A program made the translations under genes and the position numbers. Shown here one piece after another: positions 44,500 through 55,345 of a stretch of DNA of 64,000 nucleotides (position 1 is its first letter; each line of letters begins with the position of its first letter). The notes under the pieces are model-generated. The model saw nothing but the letters and a program-made list of their open reading frames with translations, made no database searches and was not told the DNA's origin. The stretch spans positions 20,537,501 through 20,601,500 of the forward strand of contig CM054182.1 of the NCBI GenBank assembly GCA_028829895.1, in the 5' to 3' direction. This stretch comes from Sinotaia quadrata (Eukaryota; Mollusca; Gastropoda; Architaenioglossa; Viviparidae).

Positions 44500-44905
44500 A
44501 GGGAAACCAGAAGAAATTAACAGATAAAGATATTGTAAAGAGTAAAGGAGTAGAAAGAACAAGCAGAAAGACGTGGAAAATTAATAAAGAAGACAGATCA
44601 AGAAGAAAGAGTTTGTGAAGAGTGATAGAGATGAAAAAGCAAGAAAGGAGAAAAATGAAAAACTGAAGAGGCCAAGGCATAAGAATGAGATTTTGGAGAG
44701 TGGTGGAAATGAGAGAAGAAAGAAGACAGAAAAAAGACACATAAGAGAAAGAAAGAAAAAGGATAGAGAAAAGACAAATATAAGCAAGATCAAGAAGAAA
44801 AAGAAAGGAAAGAGAGATCAGGAGAAAGTGAAGAAGTGACATCAAGAAAGTAAAATAGATAGAATTAAAATAGAAAACGAAAGACTGATCAAAGAGAGAT
44901 ATCAA
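44500..44905. repeat. Purine-rich low-complexity tract
   Basis: The plus strand is mostly A and G (GAAGAAAGA, AAGAAAAAG words). Plus frames therefore read Lys/Arg/Glu and minus frames read Leu/Phe/Ser. The 146-codon minus frame (44465-44905) is such an artefact, although it superficially looks like membrane segments. Confidence 0.85.
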
Positions 44906-44923
44906 AAAAAGAAATGTGGAGAA

Positions 44924-45076
44924 GGCAGACTGAAAAGAGAAACTAAAAAGACGGGCTGGAAAGAGAGACTAAAAAGACAGGCTGAAAGGAGAGACTAAAA
45001 AGACAGACTGAAAAGAGAAAGTAAAAAGACAGGTCAATAAGAGAAACTATAAAAACAGGCTGGAAAGAGAAACTGA
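44924..45076. repeat. 26/27-bp array, about 6 copies
   Basis: CTAAAAAGACRGRCTGRAAR plus RGAGA. The word CTAAAAAGAC, or its variant GTAAAAAGAC or CTATAAAAAC, starts at 44943, 44969, 44995, 45021 and 45048. It appears to have grown out of the adjacent purine tract. Confidence 0.92.
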
Positions 45077-45109
45077 GAAAGGAAACGAGAATAATGGTCG
45101 ATGAAGGGA

Positions 45110-46020
45110 AACGGGAACAGATGACGCTATATCCAAAGTGTGATGTAACTTTCATTAGGCCTGGACATTTCGCTGTACTTGAGTTTACACCAGATTCCTT
45201 TACATAGTCTGGATTCCTGTTGTACTTGATGGTACGTTTACACCAGATATTTAACATGGTTTAAGTAATTATTGTACAATTTGTTTACAGAAGGTTTTGT
45301 TAAATGACTTAGTTATGCGCCTAGATGTAACTTAAGATTGTTTGAACCAGGTTCAGTTATATGGCCTGGATGTAACTTAAGTATGTTTGAACCAGGTTCA
45401 GTTATATGGCCTGGATGTAACTTAAGTATGTCTGAACCAGGTTCAGTTATATGGTCTGGATGTAACTTAAGTATGTCTGAACCAGGTTCAGTTATATGGC
45501 CTGGATGTAACTTAAGTATGTCTGAACCAGGTTCAGTTATATGGCTTGGATGTCTTGTTGTATTTAAATGTGATTACACCAGGGTCTTTTATACAGTTTG
45601 GATTCTGTTGTACTTTATTGTGCGTATACAGCAGATATTTTAACATGGCTTGGATATCTGTTGCACTTCATATAAAATTTAAACTAGATTCTTTATTATG
45701 GTTTGGATAACTATTTACTTTACAATGCGCTTACCCAAGATTATTTTACACGTTTGGGATAACTGTTGTACTTTGAGTTTACATAAGGCTCTTTCACAAG
45801 ACTTCGAAACGTGCACTGATGTACTTGTGTGTCTGCACCAGAATCATTTATACGGATTTGATGCATAGATGTGCTTACAGTGCGTTTATAAAACATTCTT
45901 TTACAAGGCAGCAAATCTGGCTGTACCGAAAGTGTGTTTACAGCACGCTCTTTTATTGGACCTGGATACCTGGCTGTAGTTAAAATTGCGATTACAGCGG
46001 GTCCTTGCACGTGCCTGGTT
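45110..46020. repeat. Decayed ~57-60-bp array around a 45-bp core
   Basis: Outer units contain TTTACACCAGATTCTTT, ATGGTTTGGATAACT and GTTGTACTTTRNNGTGCG. They lie on both sides of the regular core (for example 45180, 45240, 45590, 45640, 45690, 45760, 45840 and 45960). The core unit is clearly a shortened relative. Confidence 0.85.
45310..45550. repeat. 45-bp minisatellite core, about 5.5 copies
   Basis: ATGGCCTGGATGTAACTTAA, GTATGTYTGAACCAGGTTCA and GTTAT. The palindrome TGAACCAGGTTCA is intact in all five copies (45343, 45388, 45433, 45478, 45523). The period is divisible by 3, so a plus frame reads MSEPGSVIWPGCNLS-type repeats. Confidence 0.97.
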
Positions 46021-47149
46021 ATGGATCTTCACACCTGCCCCGCCAAGTACAGGCCATAGCACTGGCCCATCCTGACTTGACCTTACGGCACTCAAATAAT
46101 TTTGCGTACTCACAGTCCGTCCTCCCAATCACGGCCTTCCTATCTACCCACCTAGGTGCACATGTACCCTTCTTTAATTACTGGTCTGAATGGCTATGAC
46201 ATCATTTCAGTCAAAATACCCGCTTGTTTCCAGAGTTCATTTTCCCATGATTGAAATTCATTAATGTCTCTCATTACACAATGACGTTCTTAGGGTTAAG
46301 TATAAATTGTTTAGTACTGTTTTATTTACTGGCAGTAGATGGACCAACATTACACTGACTGTGTTTTAATAATAATACTTCGAATTACTCTTTACGTGGA
46401 ACAAACTGTCTCGGGTCTTAGGCACCAAGAAATCACAACAGTATTCAAATGAGCTCCAAGGAAACCTTGTCCACCGGCAATAATAAATTCAACGTTTATT
46501 TATTTATTAATAAATTTATTTTGTCATTTGCCATTTGCCAATTCATTCATATGTTTTAGTTTGCTTTTCGTTGCTGCTATAAATGGCTGACCGCACTATA
46601 TCATTTCACAAACACACACAACACACACACGCACACACGCACACACACACACACTATGAACAGCACTTATGCGAAAAGTCCCCTTCATTTAGTAAACGAG
46701 TGCGCGAAGAAGAAACAGACGCAGAAAACGTGGCCCAAGGAGAACCTAAACTGAGATTCGCCAAATTAAACAGACAAACGTGTTACAGGGTATATTTCGT
46801 TTGGAAGTGAACAAGGCTACTGTTCTCAGACCTATCTATTTTTTCCTTTTTCCAGCATTTACTCTTCCATTAAATATTGAGCTCCATGCTACGGGAGGAA
46901 CATTCTGCAGTCTTTGATTCTCTCAGAAATACATACCCAACCATGCGTCCATGACAGACCCAAGGCACTCCTTTTCTTTGCATAGACATGGTGAATCCAA
47001 AAGTGAAAGAGGTTTACAAATGATACCAACACCTTTTTCTGCCCCGCTGACCAAAGATAATAACTGATGCAATGACAATCCAGTGCAGACCTGCGATATA
47101 TATATCTCGTGGTTCAACGTGTTCCGTCTAACTTACTTACTTACTTAAT
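46021..47149. other. Unique stretch with a CA tract
   Basis: (CA)n with ACGC interruptions lies at about 46610-46655, and a TTTATTTATTAATAAATTTA low-complexity word near 46497-46520. An acceptor-like TTTTTTCCTTTTTCCAG ends at 46855 and opens 19 codons before a stop. No gene is called. Confidence 0.45.
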
Positions 47150-47204
47150 TATTCCCTCCCCTCCCCTCTCCCTCCCTTCTTCTCTTCCTTTCTTTCCCAC
47201 TTAG
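47150..47204 (+). other. Strong 3' splice-site-like polypyrimidine tract
   Basis: About 50 bases of nearly pure C and T (CCCTCCCCTCCCCTCTCCCT onward), preceded by CTAACTTACTTAC (branch-point-like), end in CACTTAG at 47204. Downstream frames close within about 30 codons, so a coding exon here would be short or terminal. Confidence 0.3.
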
Positions 47205-48185
47205 GAAAAAAAACAGAAAAGACGGAATGCTATTGTCAAGAATCTAGAGAAACAGTGACGTACAACACTGACTGTGGGAACACAAGACAGCCGTGAAATG
47301 GAAGATGGGGAAAGGGTGCTTGCAGTTCGGCCTGCCGCCAGGCCAAGTGTATTCTTTCCTGAATCTTGAGTGTTCAGATTTGTACAGAAGAGTCAACATG
47401 ATTCAATGAGAAAGCTGGGAACAGCTGAACCTGCTGCCAGAACGGTCTTACCATCAGACAGAAGCAGCACGTTTGTTATTGTTGCTATTTACTTCTTTAT
47501 AATAATGCAAGTATCAGATATCGAAATCTAAACAAACTACATATTATCACCTTTTAAAATGTAGGTTCCGTTCGAAATTTTTATTCAAACTTTCAAAAGT
47601 GTTCAAATTCCAATTCACTATGAAATTTCAGAATACAGGGTTTGTATTTACAAATACATCACACCGATTATTTTCACTGGCAGGAATATTTTCCAGGAGT
47701 GTTGGTGGACATTTTCTTACATATATGTATTCAGATATTAAGGAAATTATACAAATAGGAATTAACTGAGTTTGTTCACGTATACATTCCTCTCATAATA
47801 TCAGAACCCGATCTGGATCATAACTTTTTCATGACCTTAACATTCGTCATTAGAGGCATCGACGAGGATGGGGGCTCTCTTAAAAGTTGCATTCTAAAGT
47901 TCTACTTAAGACTAAGCAATTGAACATAAAACACAATAGACAAATGTCGACACACAAAAAAGAAATGAACTTGAGGGAAATAATTCACATTTTCAACAAA
48001 CATACAAAAATTATTATAAAGTTCAATGCAACTGTTAAAAATATTAAGACATAAAACCGTAAAGGGAAAGTTATTTCCATTGTCTACGTGCAAGAACGGG
48101 ATAAAGTGTATGAATCAAACGTCTTAAGTGCTTGTCTATTTGTCTCCCTTCATGCAGATGCTTCCAAATGTTAATCTAATTTTTT
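47205..48185. other. Unique stretch, no gene seen
   Basis: 47270-47470 is somewhat GC-richer (GGCCTGCCGCCAGGCC) and then AT-rich. No recognisable frame or RNA. Confidence 0.5.
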
Positions 48186-48228
48186 TTCTCTCTCTCTCAC
48201 TCACTCACACACACACACAAACACACAA
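48186..48228. repeat. Short (CT)n-(CA)n tract
   Basis: CTCTCTCTCTCACTCACTCA passes into ACACACACACACAAACACAC. Confidence 0.93.
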
Positions 48229-48285
48229 TTTACAAATCTCCAACTTCCTCCTCATTGGGGCATCTCTGAAGACATTAAAGCCTCT

Positions 48286-48715
48286 CTCTTAAAACACTAG
48301 AGCCTGAATCTTAAGACAATGAAGCCTATCTCTTAAAACACTAGAGCCTGAATCTTAAGACAATGAAGCCTATCTCTTAAAACACTAGAGCCTGAATCTT
48401 AAGACAATGAAGCCTATCTCTTAAAACACTAGAGCCTGAATCTTAAGACAATGAAGCCTATCTCTTAAAACACTAGAGCCTGAATCTTAAGACAATGAAG
48501 CCTATCTCTTAAAACACTAGAGCCTGAATCTTAAGACAATGAAGCCTATCTCTTAAAACACTAGAGCCTGAATCTTAAGACAATGAAGCCTATCTCTTAA
48601 AACACTAGAGCCTGAATCTTAAGACAATGAAGCCTATCTCTTAAAACACTAGAGCCTGAATCTTAATACAATGAAGCCTATCTCTTAAAACACTAGAGCC
48701 TGAATCTTAAGACAA
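48286..48715. repeat. 44-bp minisatellite, about 10 copies, a 22+22 dimer
   Basis: Half A reads TCTTAAAACACTAGAGCCTG plus AA. Half B reads TCTTAAGACAATGAAGCCTA plus TC. The halves are related 22-mers, so the 44-bp unit is a dimer that has been amplified as a block. Copies are almost identical (one TTAATACAAT change near 48665). A further array of the same 22-mer lies at 49209-49310. Confidence 0.98.
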
Positions 48716-49208
48716 GCCTCACTTTTAAGATAATGCAGCATCGCTCGTAGGACACTTTCTGGTGGAGTAAATTTGCTTGTCCCTATTTTTAAACTTAATT
48801 ATTATATAGTTGTTAAATGTAAGCGTGACATAACTTCAGATACTGCGCATGATGATATTTTTGAAAGTACCAGAGTTAAAATAACAACTTAGGTAAAGAA
48901 TATGCTAGAACTTGCTGATGTCATCCAAACCAGTCCAAGAGTGGATGAGTAATGTTTGCTATCCAATAGTTTAAGGTTTACAAATAACAAAATAGCCAAT
49001 GGATAGAGACCAAAAAAATTACCTGTTGAAAAAGTTCTATATTCTAATTGCTTTGATTTTGACATAACTCAAGTCTGGTCATGAAAAGGTGATCGTTAGC
49101 TTAATGGTGAGTTAACTGTTTGATGACTGAGAATGAACTTAGAAATACTTTGCACACTTTGCTAGTGATATGTAATTTAAAGTAAAGATGTATTATATGA
49201 AGAGACTA
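48716..49208. other. Unique spacer between two blocks of one repeat family
   Basis: About 490 bp of AT-rich unique DNA without genes separates the 44-bp dimer array from the 22-bp monomer block. Confidence 0.6.
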
Positions 49209-49310
49209 TTATCCTACTCTTAAGACATTAAAGCCTCGCTCTTGAAACATTGAAACGTCGCTCTTAAGACGTTGTAAGGCATTAAAACCTCACTCTTAAG
49301 ACCCTAGCCT
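49209..49310. repeat. 22-bp monomer block related to the 44-bp dimer
   Basis: CTCTTAAGACATTAAAGCCTCG-like units start at 49217, 49239 and 49261 (22 bp apart), with another at about 49292. They are diverged and not dimerised. Confidence 0.88.
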
Positions 49311-49629
49311 TAACATTCCTGCGTAATTTTGTCTGATAACTAACTACTTCATCTTTCCAGTGACGATATTGAGTGTTCCTCGTTTCATCTGCGTCTCCGC
49401 AAACCTTCCTCGTACAGTTAGCAAGCCCAAGTCTAAAAAAAGAATATGATCATTAGAGGTGATTTATAAAAGCGAAATCCTCGCAGATTGGCCATGTCTT
49501 GATAGAACATGAAGTGCAGCTTGTTTTGACGGTTCTATAAAGTCAGGAGGACTTGAATACGTAGCAGGTCCACTTGCCAAAGATTTGGTTTGATTACATC
49601 CGAAACTAGGTGGGATTTAAGTGCTCACA
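49311..49629. other. Unique stretch, no gene seen
   Basis: Mixed sequence before the CA tract. Nothing recognised. Confidence 0.5.
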
Positions 49630-49630
49630 C

Positions 49631-49686
<56 letters not shown>
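49630..49686. repeat. (CA)n microsatellite
   Basis: About 55 bp of uninterrupted CACA. Confidence 0.98.
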
Positions 49687-49687
<1 letters not shown>

Positions 49688-49882
49688 TATAAAATCATAC
49701 CATTACCAAAAATATATTATTAAATCCAAAATAATTAAGGTGAAACATTTGAAGTAGGGGAGTGTGTGTGTGAGTGGAATAAGCGGCACAAGACATTGTG
49801 TACGTTGCGTTAGTTATAGACCGCAAGTCGATGGAACGTGCTTAGCAACCATCAAGTCCACTCCATTTGGTCCAGATGGCTT

Positions 49883-50105
49883 TTCTGATGCAGTGTATTA
49901 GTTCAAGACACACCGACAGTCTGATGTAGTGTATTAACTCAAGACACACTGACAGTCTGATGTATTGTATTAACTCAAGACAATGACAGTCTGATGTAGT
50001 GTATTAACTCAAGACACACTGACAGTCTGATGTAGTGTATTAACTCAAGACACACTGACAGTCTGATGTAGTGTATTAACTCAAGACACACTGACAGTCT
50101 GATGT
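49883..50105. repeat. 36-bp minisatellite, 6 copies
   Basis: CTGATGTAGTGTATTAACTC followed by AAGACACACTGACAGT starts at 49885, 49921, 49957, 49991, 50027, 50063 and 50099 (partial). One copy lacks two bases (AAGACAATGACAG). The first copy is the most diverged. Confidence 0.97.
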
Positions 50106-50238
50106 CATACACACACGGATACCTGTATCTACTTTAAGCAAAAGATTCAGTGCAACAAAAAGAAGCACCACCAGCATTTAGCAATAGTTGTGTAAAAGAC
50201 ACATTCGTTAATAAAAATAAGTAGTAAGGTTAAAAAAA

Positions 50239-50682
50239 ATGTTTACAAAATACTGTGAAAAGAGAGAAATTTTAGTGTTTGTGTTCATGAATCTCTACTT
50301 TTTTTCCAATGCTCCTATCACACCTGCCTTCTGTTTTATATTGTTGTGGTTGTTCTGGAAAAGTCGAAGAGCGATAAGGACTTCACCACAGGAGGTGGCA
50401 AGCCAGTTCGAAGCTGTATCATTGAGGAAAGTTCCTACCTGTCGTAGAGCCAAGCCATTTAAAATGTGTGCTGACTGTCTGCCTGCCTATCACCAGTTAA
50501 AATCAGCGTGCACACTGCCAACCTGTCATAAAGCCAGGCCATATAAAACCTGCATGAAGACTGCCTGCCTACCTGTCATAAAACCATTTATAACCTTCCA
50601 GGTGAACGACTGCCTGTATGCAAGGTCAAAGAGCCTGCTGGAACTGTTTAATGGTCTTCTCCAGCAAACGGCGACAATCTAG
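50239..50682 (+). other. Unrecognised 147-codon open frame, Cys-containing, part repeat
   Basis: Starts at an ATG after an A-run and ends at a TAG. Residues about 12-42 are hydrophobic and contain FCFILLWLFW, which could span a membrane. The C-terminal half contains PTCRRAKPFKMC, PTCHKARPYKTC and LPVIKPF-like blocks. These come from diverged 35-50-bp DNA repeats (CCTGTCRTARAGCCARGCCA) at 50430-50640. That origin, and the lack of any known family, make a real gene unlikely. Confidence 0.15.
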
Positions 50683-50954
50683 TAAAAGCGTTACATTCAT
50701 CGGTGCGGCGTGGCCTTGAATTTCTCCTTCATGCGTTCTTTATAAATACTGTATGTTTGAAATGTTCTGCACGCTTTATTTCGGTCTTGGGATTGACTGG
50801 CATGGGTTTTCATATCACTTTCTTAGTTAGTCCACTACAGTCTATAATGTCTGTCAGAACTGACACAAGTGATCTAAGCCATGCCTTCTGAATAGCTTAT
50901 AATGGGTTAGATGAGAATTAACTTGAACAATTCGCACGGCCTTCGACATGCCTC

Positions 50955-50956
<2 letters not shown>

Positions 50957-51026
<70 letters not shown>

Positions 51027-51098
51027 CGTGCGTGCATTCGTGCGTAAATGCGTGCGCGCGCGTGTATGTATGTGTGTTTGCATGCGTGTGTCTGTGTA
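50957..51098. repeat. (TG)n microsatellite with TGCG/TATG tail
   Basis: About 65 bp of TGTG is followed by GCGTGCGTGCGTGC, CGCGCGCG and TATG/TGTTTG words. Long His-Thr and Cys-Val frames on the two strands are artefacts. Confidence 0.98.
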
Positions 51099-51657
51099 TG
51101 CAAGATAGAACAATAAACAATTTATTTATTACTACATCACGCACTCCTGAATTTCTTGTGGTGGCACTCGTTACATTCCTAAAAATATTTATGTTGCCTT
51201 TTTTAAATTTTAATTTCTGAACTTGAATGGCATAGGTTTCCATTTTCATTTATCACTGTAGGGAGTCACCATTGTCCGATTTGATCTATAACGTTCACCA
51301 GATTGACTGGCTGGAATGGTTGAGGCTAAGATTGTTAGAAAACACGAGAGCAATAGGAAATAGAGAGGTGACCATCAAATGTAACTACGTTTCGCCTGCA
51401 TTGTTACATGCGAAGGACTCGGTCCTTCAAACCAGTTAACATATTACCGAACATAAGCATAATTATAATTATAATCAACAACGCAATCTAAAAACACACA
51501 CATGCGCACACTCTACCACACAAACCAACGACAATACCCCTTCCCCTATTAGTAAGAATACCAATCGCAAACAAGCTTATCTCTTGTCCTTTCTTCCAAG
51601 TGGAAAAGACAAATTATCCCCACGCTTTGTCTCCCTTGCCTCATCCGCATATACGGA
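51099..51657. other. Unique stretch, no gene seen
   Basis: AT-rich DNA. A minus frame at 51577-51771 overlaps the plus frame described next. Confidence 0.5.
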
Positions 51658-51975
51658 ATGAATGTTCTTCACAGATCTGTGCAAATCACAGACCCTGTCA
51701 CGATCATTACCTGCGCATCCAAAGAGGAATTCCATTTGCGACACCGGAGCCTGGAAGTCGTTTTGTACCACTTATCTGAGCCTCACCGAAGTTCCTCTGA
51801 GAACGACAAATTGCCCACAAACAGGTGGGAAATGAAGGTAGACATTTTCAACTCCATCATCTTACAAGTAGTATCAAGGGATTTGCAGGCGGGTTTCCAC
51901 TTTGCCAGAAACAGTCAGATTTCTGGCATGTTCATACTACTGCGAAACCGGCAAACATCACTGTTAGTTCCATAA
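51658..51975 (+). other. Unrecognised 105-codon ATG-initiated frame in non-repetitive DNA
   Basis: Begins MNVLHRSVQITDPVTII and ends at TAA. It has mixed composition, no repeats and GC near half, unlike most frames here. The minus strand is also open for part of it. I do not recognise it. It could be an exon fragment, a decayed mobile-element segment or chance. Confidence 0.18.
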
Positions 51976-52274
51976 GCCGATGAAAAATAAATAAATAATA
52001 ATAAAATGGGAAAACGAATGTTGCAAATGTTCTTTGCAGTTCTCAAGGAGAAACAAAGCAGCGTTGACTTCTACAAGAACGCACCTGACGAACAGCGATT
52101 GATATTATGCCAGTGTACCTATGTAACGTAGAAATTATTAACTTATCATAAGTAACAACAAACAAAAAAAAATCTCAAAAATCTCTTGTTGTAGCGAGTT
52201 CAACAGCTTTTTGTTTTAAGCCTTGTCCAATACATTTCAGGAAGAAAGAGATCAGCTGCAAAACTGCACACATG
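51976..52274. other. Unique stretch, no gene seen
   Basis: ATAAATAAATAATAATAAAA low complexity at about 51986-52005. CCAATACATTTCAG at about 52240 resembles an acceptor but leads to a stop after about 20 codons. Confidence 0.45.
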
Positions 52275-53840
52275 CACATGTACAAAGAACAAGAAGGCCT
52301 TAATTGCCTGATTCACTATACACAAGAAACAAAAAGTGACTGTCTGATTGAAAATACGCACAAAGAACAAAGAGACCTTTATAATCTAATACATAAAGAA
52401 TAAATAGGCCGACTGCCTGACTGAAAGTACAGACACAGAACAAATAGACCGAGACTGCCGAAAAAATACAATAAAGAGTAAATAGGCCAGACTGCCTGAC
52501 TGAAAGCACACACAAAGAACAAAGAGGTCGCAATTGCCTAAATGAGAGTATGCACAAAGAACAAATAGGCTGTGATTACCTCACTGAAAGTAAAATACAG
52601 AGAACAATAAGCTTCAACTGTCCGACTGAAAGTATATACAAAAAACAAATAGGCAGTGATTGATTGAAAGTATGCACAAAGAACAGTAAGCTTCAATTGT
52701 CCGACTGAAAGTACATAAAATAACAAAGAGTCCGTTATTGTTTGACTCTGTATACAAAAGCAAATAAGCCGCGATTGCCTGACTGGAAGTGATCACAAAG
52801 AACAAAGAGGCCTTTATTGTTTGACCCGTTACACACAAAGAATAAATAGGCCGCGATTGCCAGACTGAAAACATACACTTTTATTTCAATCTATACAAAG
52901 AATAACAGGCCGCCATTGCCTGACTGAAAACATACACTTTTATTTCAATCTATACAAAGAATAACAGGCCGCCATTGCCTGACTGAAAACATACACTTTT
53001 ATTTCAATCTATACAAAGAATAACAGGCCGCCATTGCCTGACTGAAAACATACACATTTTTCCCCGTCTATACAAAGAATAAGAGGCCATGTTTGAATGA
53101 CTCAGTTAAAAAGGCTCTGATTTTTGCCCGACTCACTACACACACAAAAAACAATTAGGCCGTGATGCCTGGCTCATTACGTACAAAGAAATTTAAGCCA
53201 TGACTGTCTGACTCAAAACATGAAAAAAAACCCCAAAAAGTCTATCATTGTCTGACTCAATCTACAGAACAAGGGGGACTGGTTAGATGACTCAATCTAA
53301 AGAACAAGGGGGACTGATTACATGACTCAATGTAAAGAACAAGGGGGACTGATTACATGACTCAATCTAAAGAACAAGGGGGACTGATTACATGACTCAA
53401 TGTAAAGAACAAGGTGGCCTGATTGCCTGACCCAGTCTAAGAACAAGGGGACCTGAGTGCCTTACTCAATCTAAAGAACAAGGGGGCCTAATAGCCTGCC
53501 TGAGTCTAAAACCAAAAGGGGGGTCCTGAATGCCTGACTCAATCTAAAGAACAAGGGGGCTTGATTGCCTGCATAAGTCTAAAGAACGAAAGGGAGTGGG
53601 GGTGTCCTGAATGCCTGACTCAATCTAATGAACAAAGTGAACAAAGGGGCCTGATTGCTTGACTCAATGAACAAGGAGACTGTGGTTGCCTGAGAGTTTA
53701 AATAACAAGAGTCTGACTCACTCTAAAGAACAAAGAAGCTGTGGTTGCTTGACAGTTTAAATAACAAGACAGTCCTGATTGCCTGACTCAGAACAAGGAG
53801 GACATTTGGTCCTGACTGCCTGACTCAATGGAAAAGCTGA
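52275..53840. repeat. 1.6-kb composite array with two young cores
   Basis: The shared backbone is ACAAAGAACAAATAGGCC, then GNGATTGCCTGACTGAAAGT or CTCAATCTA. Period is about 36 to 60 bp. The 52863-53060 core is a 59-bp unit in about 3.3 nearly identical copies (CATACACTTTTATTTCAATC). The 53268-53420 core is a 36-bp unit (GACTGATTACATGACTCAAT). The remainder is diverged. Confidence 0.93.
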
Positions 53841-54108
53841 CGGCATTTTGCGGATTTTTAAAGTTCCCCCATTAACACTTCCTGTGGATGGCGAACAGCA
53901 AACAAATTCCATAAAATATGTATAAAGCAATGATATTATGATTCTTACAGGCAAAAATATATATCGAGTAATTAAATTATGATTTTTACCAATTGTCGGC
54001 ATGTGCATAATCCCAAAATAAACACAGCAAGCAAGACAAAAATAAACACATACAGCAATGCAATCCAGCGGCAGCAAAATAAAATAAGACAAAAAATAAA
54101 ATACAACC
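53841..54108. other. AT-rich stretch after the array
   Basis: A 117-codon minus frame spans 53757-54110. It is hydrophobic at its N-terminal half and its C-terminus is translated from the array, so it is not called as a gene. Confidence 0.45.
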
Positions 54109-54306
54109 ATGGCAACTGACGAGCAAAAACTTCAATTTTTCACTGATGCAAAGGGCAAGATCAGAAGGATAAAATTAATAGCCTCCCTTTCCTGCTTGAA
54201 AAACAATATTTTGAGCGTCTTTTTCAATCGTGGCGGCTGTGGTCCTACATATATGATCCCATTACTGCAAGACACACCCCAGGATGTGCGTCTCTGGCAG
54301 ATATAA
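54109..54306 (+). other. 65-codon frame with a good start context, unrecognised
   Basis: ACAACCATGGCA is an excellent animal initiation context. The frame begins MATDEQKLQFFTDAKGK, is polar at first, then contains CLKNNILSVFF, and stops after 65 codons at TAA. No donor site or family is recognised. Interesting only for the context; probably chance. Confidence 0.15.
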
Positions 54307-55216
54307 ATTTGAAGGTGAACGCAATTCACAACCTTTCGCGATTGAAAACGTCCACACTGAAAATGTGTTTAGTATTTTGCAATTATTTTCAGGAAGGTAA
54401 AAGGAAAGAAAAAAATGCTCATAAAATTTGGGAACTGACGCTAATACAAGATTTTCAAAAAGTAAATAGAAATGAATAATCGCAAAATAAATTAATAAAT
54501 GAAAGTAAAGAAGGAAACTTAGGCAACGAAACCCGAAAGGCGCGTAAAATTTGTCAAACGAGGTGAAGATACTGTTAACAGCATAATTCAAATGACAAAT
54601 ATTGTCTCTACTACGAAATGTTTATCACCTCAGTGGAATCATTTCTAGATTGTTCCATGCAATGAAAATAAATCAAAATCACTTAACTTTTTCTTCCTTT
54701 TTCCTTTTCGTTTATTTTATTTATTTATTTTTTTTGGCTTAGGAGGGGGGGGGATGAAAATGCATGCATTGGGAGGGGTAAGAATAAGTTGTGTATATGT
54801 ACACATCACTTTACATTTTTAATTGTTCATTAACCTCACTTTTAGAATATAGCACGGACTTATTACTTTAGACAACATTCAAATGGAAACTGTTTATGTT
54901 CCTTAACATGTATAAAGATTTGAATGCAGACTGTTCATCTTCATAATGAGTACACAAGATAGTGCACACACACTCAGTCTTAAAAAGGACTCAAGTACAC
55001 TCACATATTTACCTAAAAAATATTATAAAAATCAGAAACAAACAGAACAATTAACAACATTATAGGAAAGAAGTTAGAGATGACAAATAGCTTCACAAGA
55101 ACACTCACCCATACACCGAGATAACTGTCCAGACATGAATTGCTCTTTAGATATAAATTACTAATTTTATCATTATAGAAATAAAAAAATAATGAAATAT
55201 AATTAATTGTACTATT
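54307..55216. other. AT-rich stretch with G- and T-runs
   Basis: TTTATTTATTTTTTTT near 54717-54735 is followed by a run of nine G at about 54744-54752. No gene or array otherwise. Confidence 0.5.
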
Positions 55217-55345
55217 CCTTCCCTCCTTCCTTCCTTCCTATTTTATTTATTTACTCGTTTAATTTTGTTATTACTTTTTAAATATTTATTTATTTACTTA
55301 TTTATTTTATTTGGGATTTTTGTTAATATATATATATATAATAAG
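55217..55345. repeat. Low-complexity (CCTT)n, (TTTA)n, (TA)n
   Basis: CCTCCTTCCTTCCTTCC, then TTTATTTATTTACTTATTTA, then about 16 bp of TATA. Confidence 0.9.

Noticed and set aside
44465..44905. 146-codon minus-strand frame with apparent membrane helices
   Set aside because: It lies opposite A/G-rich low-complexity DNA and no conserved motif is present.
50400..50420. GCCAGTTCGAAGC as a tRNA or SINE B-box
   Set aside because: No matching A-box at the expected distance and no cloverleaf could be drawn.
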